A DNA stretch of 64,000 nt. It comes from Candidatus Phytoplasma tritici (GTDB taxonomy: Bacteria > Bacillota_I > Bacilli_A > Acholeplasmatales > Acholeplasmataceae). The notes beneath the pieces are model-generated. The model saw nothing but the letters and a program-made list of their open reading frames with translations, ran no database searches and was not told the DNA's origin. This document shows positions 18,581-28,635 of this stretch, one piece after another. Location: assembly GCF_000495255.1 (NCBI RefSeq), contig NZ_AVAO01000003.1, forward strand, positions 281,814-345,813, written 5' to 3'. Every line of letters begins with the position of its first letter. Within the stretch, counting starts at the first letter, position 1. Both the position numbers and the translations under genes were made by a program.

Positions 18581-18609
18581 TTGCATTTTTATTTTTTTTA
18601 TTGTATAAT
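18581..18609 (+). promoter_or_regulatory. Sigma-A type promoter of the peptide importer operon
   Basis: TTGCAT at 18581-18586 and a perfect TATAAT at 18604-18609 with a 17-base spacer. Transcription would start near 18616, leaving a leader of about 137 bases before the first ATPase gene. This is the cleanest promoter I found in the window. Confidence 0.7.
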
Positions 18610-18752
18610 TTAAGTAATTATTATTTTGCGATAAATATTAATTTCTCAAAAACATTTTAAATAATTATTTATCAAAATGATAATAATCAAGGATTAAGGC
18701 AAAAAGTAAATTTTTCACAAAATGGAGCAAAAAAATAATAAAGGAGGCAAAA

Positions 18753-19769
18753 ATGACATCCTCAAATCAAGTTTTAATTGAAATTAAAAACTTATCCAAA
18801 AACTTTTCTATCAAAAAAAACTTTTTAAAACCAGATACCTTACTAAAAGCCAACCAAAATATTAATTTATCCATTTTCAAAGGAGAAACATTAGCCGTAG
18901 TTGGAGGTTCTGGTTCAGGAAAATCAACTTTAGGGAAAGTTATTCTACAACTTGTAAAACCTACTTTAGGCAATGTTTTTTATCACAAAGAAACAACCAC
19001 TAAAGCCAAAGAATCCAAGGAAACAAAGACAAAAGACATTGAAAAAATTGATTTAACTACTTTAAGTAATAAAGAAAAACGCTTTTTAAGAAAAGATTTA
19101 CAAATTATTTTCCAAGATCCTTTTTCTTCTCTTAACACTCATCTCAAAGTATCAGATATCATTGGCGAAGGACTTTTAATCCACAAAATGACAAAAGGTA
19201 AAAAAGACCCCAAATATCAAACAATGATTATAGCTATCATGAAAAAATGTGGCATTGATACTTCTCTTTATGACCGTTATCCCCATCAACTTTCAGGCGG
19301 TCAAAGACAAAGAATTGCAATTGCAAGAGCTTTAATCATTAAACCTAAATTTGTTGTTTGCGATGAAATAGTATCAGCATTAGATGTATCAATTCAAGCC
19401 CAAATTTTAAACCTTTTAAATAATTTAAAAAAAGATTACCAAATAACTTTCTTGTTTATTACTCATGATTTAGGAGTTGCTCGTTTTTTAAGTGACCGCA
19501 TTTGTGTAATGCATTTAGGAAAAGTAATTGAAATAGCACCTTCAGAAAACATTTTTAAAAATCCTTATCATCCCTACACCAAACAACTTCTAAATGCTAT
19601 CCCTAAATTAAAAACCCAAAATAAAGCTTTAGAAGAAATGCCAATCACCTATGAAACTAACAAATTTAGATTTTTATTTCACACTCAAAAACAAGACCTA
19701 GATTGGTATCAAGTAGCCCCTAATCATTTTATTTCTTGCACTTTAAAAAATAAAGCTACTAAAATATAA
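18753..19769 (+). CDS. dppF: Oligopeptide/dipeptide ABC importer ATPase (DppF/OppF type)
   Basis: One of the two nucleotide-binding subunits of the peptide importer. Over 338 residues: Walker A GGSGSGKS at residues 51-58, a Q-loop QIIFQDP, the signature LSGGQRQRIAIARAL, Walker B with C-D-E-I-V-S-A-L-D, and the H-loop LFITHDLGV. The C-terminal OppF/DppF extension contains Y-H-P-Y-T-K-Q-L and a final cysteine region. Walker B has Ile where the family almost always has Pro (DEPVSALD); the catalytic Glu is kept. An insertion rich in Lys/Thr (about residues 82-100) separates Walker A from the Q-loop. AAAGGAGG precedes the ATG. Confidence 0.93.
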   Translation: MTSSNQVLIEIKNLSKNFSIKKNFLKPDTLLKANQNINLSIFKGETLAVVGGSGSGKSTLGKVILQLVKPTLGNVFYHKETTTKAKESKETKTKDIEKIDLTTLSNKEKRFLRKDLQIIFQDPFSSLNTHLKVSDIIGEGLLIHKMTKGKKDPKYQTMIIAIMKKCGIDTSLYDRYPHQLSGGQRQRIAIARALIIKPKFVVCDEIVSALDVSIQAQILNLLNNLKKDYQITFLFITHDLGVARFLSDRICVMHLGKVIEIAPSENIFKNPYHPYTKQLLNAIPKLKTQNKALEEMPITYETNKFRFLFHTQKQDLDWYQVAPNHFISCTLKNKATKI

Positions 19770-19781
19770 AGGAGTAAGAAT

Positions 19782-20585
19782 ATGATTTTATTAAAAGTTA
19801 GCAATCTACATACTTATTTTGAAACCCAAAAAGGTTTAATCAAAGCAGTTCGTGGTGTTTCTTTTGAAGTCCAAAAAGGAAAAACTTTAGGAATAGTCGG
19901 AGAATCTGGTAGTGGTAAAAGCCAAATTGCAATTTCTATTCTTAAATTATTTGAAAAAAACCAAAAAATTTACCAAGGCGAAATTACTTTTGAAAATCGT
20001 ATTATTTCTCAATTTAGTGAAAAAGAAATGCAAAAAATCAGAGGAAACGAAATTGCTATGATTTTCCAAGATGCCGTTTCTAGCCTTAACCCTGTTTTTA
20101 AAATCAAAAATCAAATTATAGAAGTTCTAATGCTCCATCAAAAACTTGATTATACCCAAGCTTATCAAAAAACTCTTGATATTTTAGAAAAAGTCCAAAT
20201 TCCTAACGCCCAAAGAGTAATGAATTCATATCCTCATCAACTTTCAGGCGGAATGTGTCAAAGAATAATGATTGCTATGGCATTAGTTTGTAAACCTAAA
20301 CTTTTAATTGCTGACGAAGCAACTACTGCCCTAGATGTAATTGTCCAAAAAGAAATTCTTAATTTAATTGCTTGTCTACAAAAAGAACAAAACACTGCTG
20401 TTTTATTTATCACCCATGATTTAGGAGTAGTTTCTGAAGTATCCGATGATATTATTGTCATGTATCAAGGACAAATTGTAGAAAGCGCCAAAACATCCCA
20501 AATATTAAAAAATCCCCAACACACTTACACTAAAAGCTTACTTAATAATTTTTTAAAAACTGGGCTTGGTTATCATAATGTTTAG
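19782..20585 (+). CDS. dppD: Oligopeptide/dipeptide ABC importer ATPase (DppD/OppD type)
   Basis: The second nucleotide-binding subunit. Walker A GESGSGKS is at residues 40-47, followed by the Q-loop MIFQDAVSSLNP, the signature LSGGMCQRIMIAMAL and Walker B LLIADEATTALD (Ala replaces the usual Pro after Glu). At 267 residues it is shorter than usual OppD (about 330) because the C-terminal peptide-transporter extension is cut just after the Y-T-K-S-L segment. It starts 12 bases after the first ATPase gene with its own AAAGGAG site. Confidence 0.93.
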   Translation: MILLKVSNLHTYFETQKGLIKAVRGVSFEVQKGKTLGIVGESGSGKSQIAISILKLFEKNQKIYQGEITFENRIISQFSEKEMQKIRGNEIAMIFQDAVSSLNPVFKIKNQIIEVLMLHQKLDYTQAYQKTLDILEKVQIPNAQRVMNSYPHQLSGGMCQRIMIAMALVCKPKLLIADEATTALDVIVQKEILNLIACLQKEQNTAVLFITHDLGVVSEVSDDIIVMYQGQIVESAKTSQILKNPQHTYTKSLLNNFLKTGLGYHNV

Positions 20586-20593
20586 TTTTGATT

Positions 20594-20635
20594 TATCTTA
20601 ATTATATAGTTATTACAAAACATATGATTAAGATA
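20594..20635 (+). repeat. Inverted repeat between ATPase and binding-protein genes
   Basis: TATCTTAAT (20594-20602) and ATTAAGATA (20627-20635) form a 9-base A/T stem with a 24-base loop in the 119-base gap. It could modulate expression of the binding protein relative to the ATPases. A chance origin is possible in such AT-rich DNA. Confidence 0.3.
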
Positions 20636-20704
20636 TAATTAAACTATAAATTTAATTAAACATCACAATATTTTATAAAAATTTAAAAAAGAGAATAAAA
20701 TTAT

Positions 20705-22240
20705 ATGATAAAAAAAAAATTATTGATATTAGGTTTTGTAGCTATTTTGATTATTGTTATTTTTACTTATCGCTTAGTTAAAGATTCAATAGCAAATAAA
20801 GACAATACGACTATCAAAATAACTTCTAATACCGATATTAATGGTCTAGATCCAACTAAAAAAGAATTCAGCCAAACAGCTGTAGGAAATCGTTTTTTTC
20901 GTTGTATACATGATACTTTATTATCAGTTAAAATTGATGAACAAAATAATGAAAAAATAATTACTAAATTAGTTGATAAGTGTGAAAAAAATGGCAAAGA
21001 AATTACTTTTACATTAAGAAACAATGCATATTTTCATAACGGCGAAAAAGTAACATTCGAAGATATTGAATTTTCCATTAATAGAGGAAAAGACAATAAA
21101 AATGATATGTATAGTTTTGTTGAAAATATTCAAAAAATAGATAATATCCAATTTAAAATCACCTTAAAAAATGATGTAGTTTTTTGGGATTTTTATTTCA
21201 CTCATTTTATTAGAATCTTAAACAAAACAGCTGTAGAAAAAAACCCTAATGAAGGTCTTAAAATTGGTACAGGTCCATACAAATTAAAAGAATGGGTACC
21301 AAATGATTTTATCTTATTAGAACGTTTTGACAAATATTATAACGAAAAAACTCGCAAAAATGCTCCTGAAAAAATATTAATAAAAATTATACCAGACCCA
21401 GATACTGTTTTACAAGAAATAGAACAAGGAAATATTGATGCTACTTTTAACTATCCATTTGAAAGAATTACAGATTTAGAATCGCAAAAATTATCAAACA
21501 TTAAAATTATTGAAGGCGAAGGTATTTCTGCTCAATATTGTTATATTAATAAACAATCTACACCTTTAAAAGTAAGAAAAGCTATCACAAAAGCTTTAGA
21601 TATTCCTAAATATATTAAAGATTTACAATTAAAAACAAATCCTTTAGAAAGTTATATTCCAGATGGTTTAATAGGGTATGATAAAAACTTGAAACATCAT
21701 CCAACCAATGTTGAAGAGGCAAAAGAAATAATTAAAACCCTTCCAATAGAAAACAAAACATTAAAATTAGGAATAGCACAAAGCAAACCCTTAGATTTAG
21801 CCAAAAAAATAGTAGAAGGTTTAAGGGAAGTAGGCTTTACAGTCGAATTAGAACAAATAGAATTTAATGCTCTTATAGAAAAATCAATAAATACCAATGA
21901 TTTAAACATATTATTTATGGGAGAAAATTACGATTTAAAATACGGTCATAAAGTTTTATGTGATTATTTTATACAAGGAAAAGGTTATAATTTTTGTCAT
22001 GTAGATGAAAAAGATGAAAATGAAATAAAAAATAATTTAGAAACTGCTTTAACAGCTAAGGATTCAAAAACATTTGAAAAATCAGTTCAAGATGTAAATA
22101 AATACATCCACGACCAATTTTATATCATTCCTTTATATTCTTCAAAAAATTTCGCCCTTACAACTAACAAAATCAAAAAAGGACTCAAAACCAATAAATT
22201 TGGTCATTTTAATATTACTCAAATAAAAAAAATAAAATAA
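20705..22240 (+). CDS. oppA: Peptide ABC importer solute-binding protein (family 5)
   Basis: Extracytoplasmic receptor of the peptide importer. The 511-residue protein has an N-terminal hydrophobic helix (about residues 5-23) and the family-5 features: L-D-P-T near residue 51, the G-T-G-P-Y-K-L-K-E-W motif near residue 195, and R-K-A-I-T-K-A-L-D near residue 295. No cysteine lipobox is present, so it is anchored by the uncleaved helix rather than by lipid. It lies between the ATPase and permease genes in one transcriptional direction. The exact ligand (di- or oligopeptide) cannot be told. Confidence 0.92.
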   Translation: MIKKKLLILGFVAILIIVIFTYRLVKDSIANKDNTTIKITSNTDINGLDPTKKEFSQTAVGNRFFRCIHDTLLSVKIDEQNNEKIITKLVDKCEKNGKEITFTLRNNAYFHNGEKVTFEDIEFSINRGKDNKNDMYSFVENIQKIDNIQFKITLKNDVVFWDFYFTHFIRILNKTAVEKNPNEGLKIGTGPYKLKEWVPNDFILLERFDKYYNEKTRKNAPEKILIKIIPDPDTVLQEIEQGNIDATFNYPFERITDLESQKLSNIKIIEGEGISAQYCYINKQSTPLKVRKAITKALDIPKYIKDLQLKTNPLESYIPDGLIGYDKNLKHHPTNVEEAKEIIKTLPIENKTLKLGIAQSKPLDLAKKIVEGLREVGFTVELEQIEFNALIEKSINTNDLNILFMGENYDLKYGHKVLCDYFIQGKGYNFCHVDEKDENEIKNNLETALTAKDSKTFEKSVQDVNKYIHDQFYIIPLYSSKNFALTTNKIKKGLKTNKFGHFNITQIKKIK

Positions 22241-22287
22241 TTAAATAACGCATTTGTTTTATAAATATTAAGATTGTGAGGTTTATT

Positions 22288-23223
22288 TTGATTCAATACA
22301 TTTGTAAAAAAATTTTTTACGCTTTTACTATTTTTATTGCAGTTATAATAATTAGTTTTTTTGTTGTTGCTTTAATTCCTGGAGACCCTGTTTCTGCCAT
22401 GTTTGAACAACAACAACCAAACCCAGAAGAAAGAAAACGCATAACACAAGACCTAGATTTAAATCAAAGCTTTTACCAATATATACAAAAAATATTTTAT
22501 AAATTTGATTTTGGGAAATCTTATCATAAAAATCAAAGACCAGCTTTAGAACTTTTTTGGGAAAGCTTTACAAAAACCTTTCAATTAACTTTTTTTAGCT
22601 GTTTGATAGGTTCTTTATTGGGTATTTTATTAGGTACCTTATCAACCTTTTTTGATAACACCAAGAAAAGCACTCTATTAGAATTTTATGCTATTTTAAT
22701 GATTTCTACTCCTGCTTTTATTATAGGATACCTATTACGCGTTTATTTAGCTACCGATAGAGGTATTCCTATTTTTGCTATTTCAGGATGGAATAATTTA
22801 AGATGCAAAGTTTTACCCATTTTAACTCTATCTTTGGTAATTAGCGGTTCGGTATTAAAAACTACTAAAACCAAAATAAAAGAATGTTTAGCACAACCCT
22901 ATATTAAAATAACCTATGCTAAAGGATTATCAAAAAAAAGCATCATTTTTAAACATGCTCTAAAAAACGCTTTAATCCCTATTATTGCTCATATTGGATT
23001 ACTATTTAGTTTTTTAATTGGCGGTTCTATTATAACAGAAAAAATATTTAACATAAGAGCAGTAGGAACTTTAATGTTAGAATCTTTTGAAAATAGAAAT
23101 TATCCTGTACTTCGTTGTTGTATTATTTTATTAGCTTTATTTGTAGCTATTTTTAATTTATGTCTGGATTTAGTTTATTTTTGGTTAAATCCTAAAATAA
23201 GCAAAGGGGATAAAAACCAATAG
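22288..23223 (+). CDS. dppB: Peptide ABC importer permease (DppB/OppB type), TTG start
   Basis: First transmembrane subunit of the importer. I start it at TTG 22288 (MIQYICKKIFYAF, 311 residues) because GTGAGG at 22276-22281 is the ribosome binding site; the in-frame GTG at 22276 lies inside that site. About six hydrophobic segments are visible. The EAA-like loop contacting the ATPase reads Y-A-K-G-L-S-K-K-S-I-I-F-K-H-A-L-K-N-A, typical of DppB. Confidence 0.93.
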   Translation: MIQYICKKIFYAFTIFIAVIIISFFVVALIPGDPVSAMFEQQQPNPEERKRITQDLDLNQSFYQYIQKIFYKFDFGKSYHKNQRPALELFWESFTKTFQLTFFSCLIGSLLGILLGTLSTFFDNTKKSTLLEFYAILMISTPAFIIGYLLRVYLATDRGIPIFAISGWNNLRCKVLPILTLSLVISGSVLKTTKTKIKECLAQPYIKITYAKGLSKKSIIFKHALKNALIPIIAHIGLLFSFLIGGSIITEKIFNIRAVGTLMLESFENRNYPVLRCCIILLALFVAIFNLCLDLVYFWLNPKISKGDKNQ

Positions 23224-23238
23224 AAAGAGGTAATAAAT

Positions 23239-24108
23239 TTGAATATTAATAAAAAATATCTATTCTTTTTTTCTATCAAAAATCAAATAACTAAATTTTT
23301 GCAAAATAAAAATATTGTAATTGGATGCTCTTTTTTAACTATTTTAATTTTAACCATTTTAATAATACCTTATCTACCTTATAATTATAAACCTTTTAAT
23401 TCCCAAAACCAAACACCTTTACAACAAATAAGTTGGAATCATTTAATGGGCACTGATTCTACTGGATATGATTTATTTAGTCTTATTTTAGCAGGCGCCA
23501 AAATTACTTTACAAATAAGTTTTTTTGCTATTATGATTAGTGCTTTTGTGGGTGGTTTTTTAGGAATTCTATCTGGTTATTTTCGTGGTATGTTTGATAG
23601 TATTATTAATTTTATATGTGATATTTTAGTAGTATTTCCTGATATTATTTTAGCTATTTTAATTATGTGTTTTTTTAAAAAAGGGATTCTTGCTTTAATT
23701 ATTGTTTTAAGTATTTCTCATATGCCTACATTTATTCGCTCTATTAGAACTAACACTATGCAAATCAAAGCTAAAAGTTTTATTCAAGCATCTAAAGCTT
23801 TAGGAGCAACCCACACACATATTATTTCCAAACACATTTTATCCCACATATTAGCTCCTTTTATAACCAGAATAATACTTAGTATGAGCAGTATTATTTT
23901 ATCTATATCAACATTAGGAATGATTGGTTTAGGTCTTGATCCTAACGTTCCTGAATGGGGCAGAATTTTATTTGAAAGTAAAAGCCATTTTAGATTCCAT
24001 CCTCATTTATTTTTTGGACCTTTCATTGTCATTTTATTAACTAGTTTATCCTTTAATTTAATAGGCAAAGGCTTAATCCAACTTTTCAATCCAAAAGAAA
24101 AAAATTAA
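23239..24108 (+). CDS. dppC: Peptide ABC importer permease (DppC/OppC type), TTG start
   Basis: Second transmembrane subunit. The start TTG at 23239 follows AAAGAGG by 8 bases. The 289-residue protein has an N-terminal helix, the H-L-M-G-T-D-S-T-G-Y-D-L-F-S motif typical of DppC near residue 73, and the EAA-like loop A-S-K-A-L-G-A-T-H-T-H-I-I-S-K-H-I-L-S-H. It ends the importer operon 15 bases after dppB. Confidence 0.93.
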   Translation: MNINKKYLFFFSIKNQITKFLQNKNIVIGCSFLTILILTILIIPYLPYNYKPFNSQNQTPLQQISWNHLMGTDSTGYDLFSLILAGAKITLQISFFAIMISAFVGGFLGILSGYFRGMFDSIINFICDILVVFPDIILAILIMCFFKKGILALIIVLSISHMPTFIRSIRTNTMQIKAKSFIQASKALGATHTHIISKHILSHILAPFITRIILSMSSIILSISTLGMIGLGLDPNVPEWGRILFESKSHFRFHPHLFFGPFIVILLTSLSFNLIGKGLIQLFNPKEKN

Positions 24109-24184
24109 AATTTAAAAACAAAAAGAACAAACACAAAAAAAACCAAAAAAAACAACAAATTCCAAAAAGGAATCCTTATATGAT

Positions 24185-25681
24185 ATGTCAATTAATTATC
24201 AAAAATTAGAACAAAGATTCGAAAAAATTGGTCGTTTAGAAAATATTATCAATATATTAAACTGGGATATGGCCTGCAACATTAAAAAAGGATCCCAAGA
24301 AAGTCGTACTTTGGAAATCATTGATTTAAAACAAATTATCAAAAAACTATTAACTTCCAAAGAAACCAAAAATTTGCTTTCACAAGCACAACAAGAACAA
24401 GAAACTCTCAATTCTTGGCAACAAGCTAATCTACGAGAAATAACATCAAAAATACAATCAGAAGAAATAATCCCTGAAGAAATACAAAATAATTTAATTT
24501 TAGCAACTACCAAATCAGAGCTAATATGGAGACAAGCCAAAAAAAATAATGATTATAACAGCTTCAAACCTTATTTTCAAAAAGTACTCAATTACACAAA
24601 AGAAATAGCAAACCTCAGATCCCAAAAATTAGGAGTATCTTTGTATGATTCTCTAATAGATCAATACGACACTGGAATGACTACTACCAAAATCAAAGAA
24701 AAATTTAACGTAATTAAAGAAAAATTACCACATTTAATGAAAACCATTTTGCAAAAACAAGAACAAGAAAAACACCTTTACAAAGATATTGCAATGCCTT
24801 TAGAAAAACAAAAAAAATTAAATCAAATAATTATGCCAAAAATAGGATTTAATTGCAATTATGGTCGCCTTGATGAATCAATCCACCCTTTTTGTGGAGG
24901 CACTCCTTATGACGTTCGCCTCACTTCCAATTATAATATAAACAATTTTTTAGATAGCTTTTTAGCAACTATACACGAAGTAGGACATGGTTTATACGCC
25001 CAAAATTTACCCCAACAATATAAAAATCAACCAGTAGGTACTCCAAGAAGCTTTTCTTTTGATGAAAGCCAATCTTTATTAATGGAAAAACAAGTTGCTA
25101 AATCTCAAGAATTTTTAACTTACTTAGTGAATATTTTAAAAACAGAATTAAATTTTTACAATCCTTCATTAACTCCACAAAATTTATTTAAACAAGCCAA
25201 CCAAGTAAAACCTGATTTTGTTCGTATTTATGCTGATGAAGTAACTTATCCTTTCCATGTTATTTTGCGTTTTGAAATTGAAGAATTATTAATTTCTGAT
25301 CAGTTATCTTTGGATGATTTACCTCACTTTTGGAATTTCAAAATGAAAGAATATCTAGGAATTACCGTACCCAATGTAGGTCTTGGATGCTTGCAAGATA
25401 TTCACTGGCCTCAAGGAAGTTTTGGTTATTTCCCTAGCTATTTAAATGGAGCTATTTTGGCATCCATGATAATGAAAAACGTTAAACAAGCAAATCCCAA
25501 TATTAAAAATGGCTTTAAAACAGGAAAATTTGAAACTTTAAATCAATATTTAAACCAAAACATAAGAAACTGGGGTTCTTTTTATACCAACCAAGAATTT
25601 GTTTTCAAAGCAACAGGCATGCACCAAATTAACCCTGAAACCTTTTTACAATATTTAGAAAATAAATATTTGAATAATTAA
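24185..25681 (+). CDS. M32 family metallocarboxypeptidase (carboxypeptidase Taq type)
   Basis: A cytosolic zinc carboxypeptidase that trims amino acids from peptide C-termini. The 498-residue length is normal for M32. The HEXXH motif (H-E-V-G-H-G-L-Y) begins at His264, preceded by the family stretch F-C-G-G-T-P-Y-D-V-R-L-T; D-E-V-T-Y-P-F-H near residue 350 is also conserved. It follows the peptide importer by 76 bases in the same direction, so it probably digests the imported peptides. An AAGGA element precedes the ATG; an out-of-frame ATG lies 5 bases before it. Confidence 0.93.
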   Translation: MSINYQKLEQRFEKIGRLENIINILNWDMACNIKKGSQESRTLEIIDLKQIIKKLLTSKETKNLLSQAQQEQETLNSWQQANLREITSKIQSEEIIPEEIQNNLILATTKSELIWRQAKKNNDYNSFKPYFQKVLNYTKEIANLRSQKLGVSLYDSLIDQYDTGMTTTKIKEKFNVIKEKLPHLMKTILQKQEQEKHLYKDIAMPLEKQKKLNQIIMPKIGFNCNYGRLDESIHPFCGGTPYDVRLTSNYNINNFLDSFLATIHEVGHGLYAQNLPQQYKNQPVGTPRSFSFDESQSLLMEKQVAKSQEFLTYLVNILKTELNFYNPSLTPQNLFKQANQVKPDFVRIYADEVTYPFHVILRFEIEELLISDQLSLDDLPHFWNFKMKEYLGITVPNVGLGCLQDIHWPQGSFGYFPSYLNGAILASMIMKNVKQANPNIKNGFKTGKFETLNQYLNQNIRNWGSFYTNQEFVFKATGMHQINPETFLQYLENKYLNN

Positions 25682-25697
25682 TTTAATAATATAAACA

Positions 25698-25731
25698 AAA
25701 AAGACTCTTCTTGAAAGATTCTTTTTTGTTT
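25698..25731. terminator. Bidirectional terminator between convergent genes
   Basis: AAAAAGACTCTT, a short loop and AAAGATTCTTTTT form an imperfect stem with A and T tracts on both sides. It sits between the M32 peptidase gene (plus) and the P-type ATPase gene (minus), and can serve both. Confidence 0.6.
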
Positions 25732-25738
25732 TTTAATA

Positions 25739-28495
25739 TCATCTAAATTTATGGCATTTACAATGAAAAAATCTTTTTTTTATTTCTACAAATAACAAAG
25801 GAAACAAAGATAGCAATAAAATAATTACAAAATCTTTTTTTGTTAAAGAAATTAATTGAAATAAATCTCTTAAAAAAGGGACAAAAATTATAATTAATTG
25901 GAAAAACACACTAATGGCAAACGCTTTAATCAAAAAGGAATTTATTTTTAACTTAAAAACAGAAGTACAAAAACTTCGCAAATTCCATACATGAATCAAT
26001 TGTGAAAATGCCAAAACCATAAAAGAAAAAGTTTGAGCATATCTTATTTTATCACTATCATGATTATAATAACCTATCAAAGAAGCTACAAAAGCCAAAA
26101 GACCAATTAAAAATCCTTCCAAAATAATTTTTTGATAATTTTTTTTATTCAGTAAACTGCCTTTAGGATTATAAGTTTTTGGCGACATAGAATTTGTTTC
26201 TTGTGGTTCTATTCCCAAAGCCATTGCTGGTAATGAATCAGTTACTAAATTAATCCAAAGAATTTGTAAAGCAGTCAAAATTTTAAAATCACACCCAAAA
26301 AAGAAAATTCCTAAAAAATTACCAAGCAAAATCAAAATAATTTCACCAACATTACAACTCAAAAGAAAAACTAAACTTTTTTTAATATTATTAAAAATAT
26401 TTCGCCCTTCTTCTAAAGCATTCGTAATAGTAGAAAAATTATCATCTGTTAAAATAATATCTGATGCCATTTTGCAAACATCAGTACCTGCAATTCCCAT
26501 AGCAATTCCCACATTTGCTTGTTTAATGCTTAAAGCATCATTTATGCCGTCTCCTGTCATTGCTACCACAAAACCTTTTTTTTGCCAAGCTTGCACAATT
26601 TTTAATTTATGATAAGGATTAGTTCTTGCATAAACTTTAATTTGCAATAATTTTTCCAAAAATTCTTCCTCTGGCATTTGATTTAATTCATCTCCTGTAA
26701 TAGCTAAATCTTGAGGTTGAGATAAAATATTTAATTTTTTGGCAATCACAAAAGCAGTTTTTAAATGGTCCCCTGTAATCATAATCGGAGTGATGTGTGC
26801 CTGATTGCATTTAAAAATGGATTGCAAAACTTCTTTTCGAATGGGGTCTTCCATCACCACTGCCCCTAAAAAAATAAGATCTTGTTCAAAAATATCAGGA
26901 TTTTTTTTAAGATTTGTTTCTAAATCAATAGAAAATACACGATAAGCAACCCCCAAAACTCGCAAAGATTGCTCACTTAATTGACTAATTTGTTTTTCTA
27001 ATGTGTTTGTTATTTTAGCATCTTTTTCAATGATTTGTTCTTGATATTGAACTTGACTACATTTTTGCAATAAAACTTCTGGAGCGCCTTTAGTAATAGC
27101 ATAAATAAGTCCGTCTTTATGATGAAAAGTGGTCATCAATTTCCTTTGAGAATCAAAGGCAATTTCTGCAAAGCGAGGATATTGCTTTTTGAGTGCAAAA
27201 ACATCATATTGATAAAACAAAGCTAAATTCATAAAGGCTTTTTCAGTAGGATCGGCAATAATTTCTAAGTTGTTTGAAGTTGTATCTTTGGTTATTTTTG
27301 CAAAGCTAATCAAAGCATCATTACATAAAATACCAAATAAAAGTAACTTTTCAAAATTAAAGGGTTTTGGTGAATTAATATCTTCCACACAAAAAGGGGT
27401 TATTTTTTCCAAAGAATTACAAACTATAATTTTTTTAATAGTCATATTATTTTGGGTTAAAGTTCCTGTTTTATCAGTACAAATGACGTTAACAGCACCC
27501 AAAGTTTCTAAGGTTTTTAAATTTTTAACAATAGCTTTTTTAAGAGAAAGTTTTTTCATCCCCAAAGCCAAAATTAAAGTCATAATAATTAATAAACTTT
27601 CAGGAATAGCAGCAACTGCAAGAGCAATGGAATCCAAAAAAGTATGTTTCAAAATGTGGGAACTAAAAGTTGATTTATAAATGTTTTTGAAAATCGTCCA
27701 TAAACCATTAAGGAAAATAATAATACCAATTATAAAAGTTAAATTTTTAGTTAATTTGGCAATATTTTGTTCCAATGGTGTTTTTTCTTGTTGAGGTTGA
27801 GTAATAAACTGGGTAATTTTTCCAATTTCGGTTTGCATTCCTGAAGCACAAACCACTCCTTTGGCTCTTCCTTTTAAAACAACGGTATTCATAAAAACCA
27901 TGTTTTGATTAGTAAGAACTGCATTTTTGAAACAATCACAAGCACTTTTTAAAACAGCTTGTGATTCTCCCGTAAACAAAGATTCATCTACATATAAATT
28001 AAATGTTTCTAAAAGTATCATATCAGCTGGAATAATATCTCCAGTTTCCAAAATAACAATATCTCCTATCACTAAATTTTGAATAGGAATTAAAAAAGTT
28101 TTACTATCTCTTATTACTTTGGCATTAAGGGAAGTTTTTTTTAACACATCGGCTAAAACTTTTTGAGTTTTGGTTTCATAATAAATACTTAAAAAAGTGT
28201 TAAGAAAGACAATAATCAAAATAAAACAACCTTCCAAAAGTTCTTCTTTGTTGTTTTGTAAAATACCAATTACAAAATTAATTGTAGCTGCTAACAGAAG
28301 GACAATAACTAAAAAATCTTTAAATTGTTGTTGAAATTGATGCCAAAAAATTGGTTTGGTAAGGGATTGAATTTGATTTTTACCATTAATTTGTAGTCTT
28401 TTCAAAGCTTCTTTGTCAGTAAGCCCTTTTGTTATTTTGGTTTGTAACAATGATTGCAATTGTTCAGGGGTTTTTTGAGTAAATGAATGTTTCAT
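25739..28495 (-). CDS. P2A-type cation-transporting ATPase (Ca2+ pump like)
   Basis: A membrane pump driven by ATP; most likely exports Ca2+. The start at 28495 (MKHSFTQKTPEQ, 918 residues) follows AAAGGAA; the 17 codons above it lack a site. In order: N-terminal cation ATPase domain, TGES actuator motif, TM4 with A-A-I-P-E-S, phosphorylation site D-K-T-G-T-L-T with Asp341, ITGDH, hinge T-G-D-G-I-N-D-A, and TM5/TM6 with S-C-N-V-G-E and W-I-N-L-V-T-D-S-L-P-A. The TM5 N-x-x-E and TM6 N-x-x-x-D ligands match SERCA-type Ca2+ pumps; PEGL of TM4 is changed to PESL. Substrate remains inferred. Confidence 0.9.
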   Translation of the reverse strand: MKHSFTQKTPEQLQSLLQTKITKGLTDKEALKRLQINGKNQIQSLTKPIFWHQFQQQFKDFLVIVLLLAATINFVIGILQNNKEELLEGCFILIIVFLNTFLSIYYETKTQKVLADVLKKTSLNAKVIRDSKTFLIPIQNLVIGDIVILETGDIIPADMILLETFNLYVDESLFTGESQAVLKSACDCFKNAVLTNQNMVFMNTVVLKGRAKGVVCASGMQTEIGKITQFITQPQQEKTPLEQNIAKLTKNLTFIIGIIIFLNGLWTIFKNIYKSTFSSHILKHTFLDSIALAVAAIPESLLIIMTLILALGMKKLSLKKAIVKNLKTLETLGAVNVICTDKTGTLTQNNMTIKKIIVCNSLEKITPFCVEDINSPKPFNFEKLLLFGILCNDALISFAKITKDTTSNNLEIIADPTEKAFMNLALFYQYDVFALKKQYPRFAEIAFDSQRKLMTTFHHKDGLIYAITKGAPEVLLQKCSQVQYQEQIIEKDAKITNTLEKQISQLSEQSLRVLGVAYRVFSIDLETNLKKNPDIFEQDLIFLGAVVMEDPIRKEVLQSIFKCNQAHITPIMITGDHLKTAFVIAKKLNILSQPQDLAITGDELNQMPEEEFLEKLLQIKVYARTNPYHKLKIVQAWQKKGFVVAMTGDGINDALSIKQANVGIAMGIAGTDVCKMASDIILTDDNFSTITNALEEGRNIFNNIKKSLVFLLSCNVGEIILILLGNFLGIFFFGCDFKILTALQILWINLVTDSLPAMALGIEPQETNSMSPKTYNPKGSLLNKKNYQKIILEGFLIGLLAFVASLIGYYNHDSDKIRYAQTFSFMVLAFSQLIHVWNLRSFCTSVFKLKINSFLIKAFAISVFFQLIIIFVPFLRDLFQLISLTKKDFVIILLLSLFPLLFVEIKKRFFHCKCHKFR

Positions 28496-28635
28496 TAAAA
28501 TTCCTTTATTTAATATAAATATAAAAAAATGTTTTGTGCAAAGCAAAAAGTAAAAATTTTAATTTGTTTTGCATGTATTATGAAGTTGGGTTCTACAAAT
28601 AATAAAAATAAGTAAAGTGTGCAAATAAAATAAAA

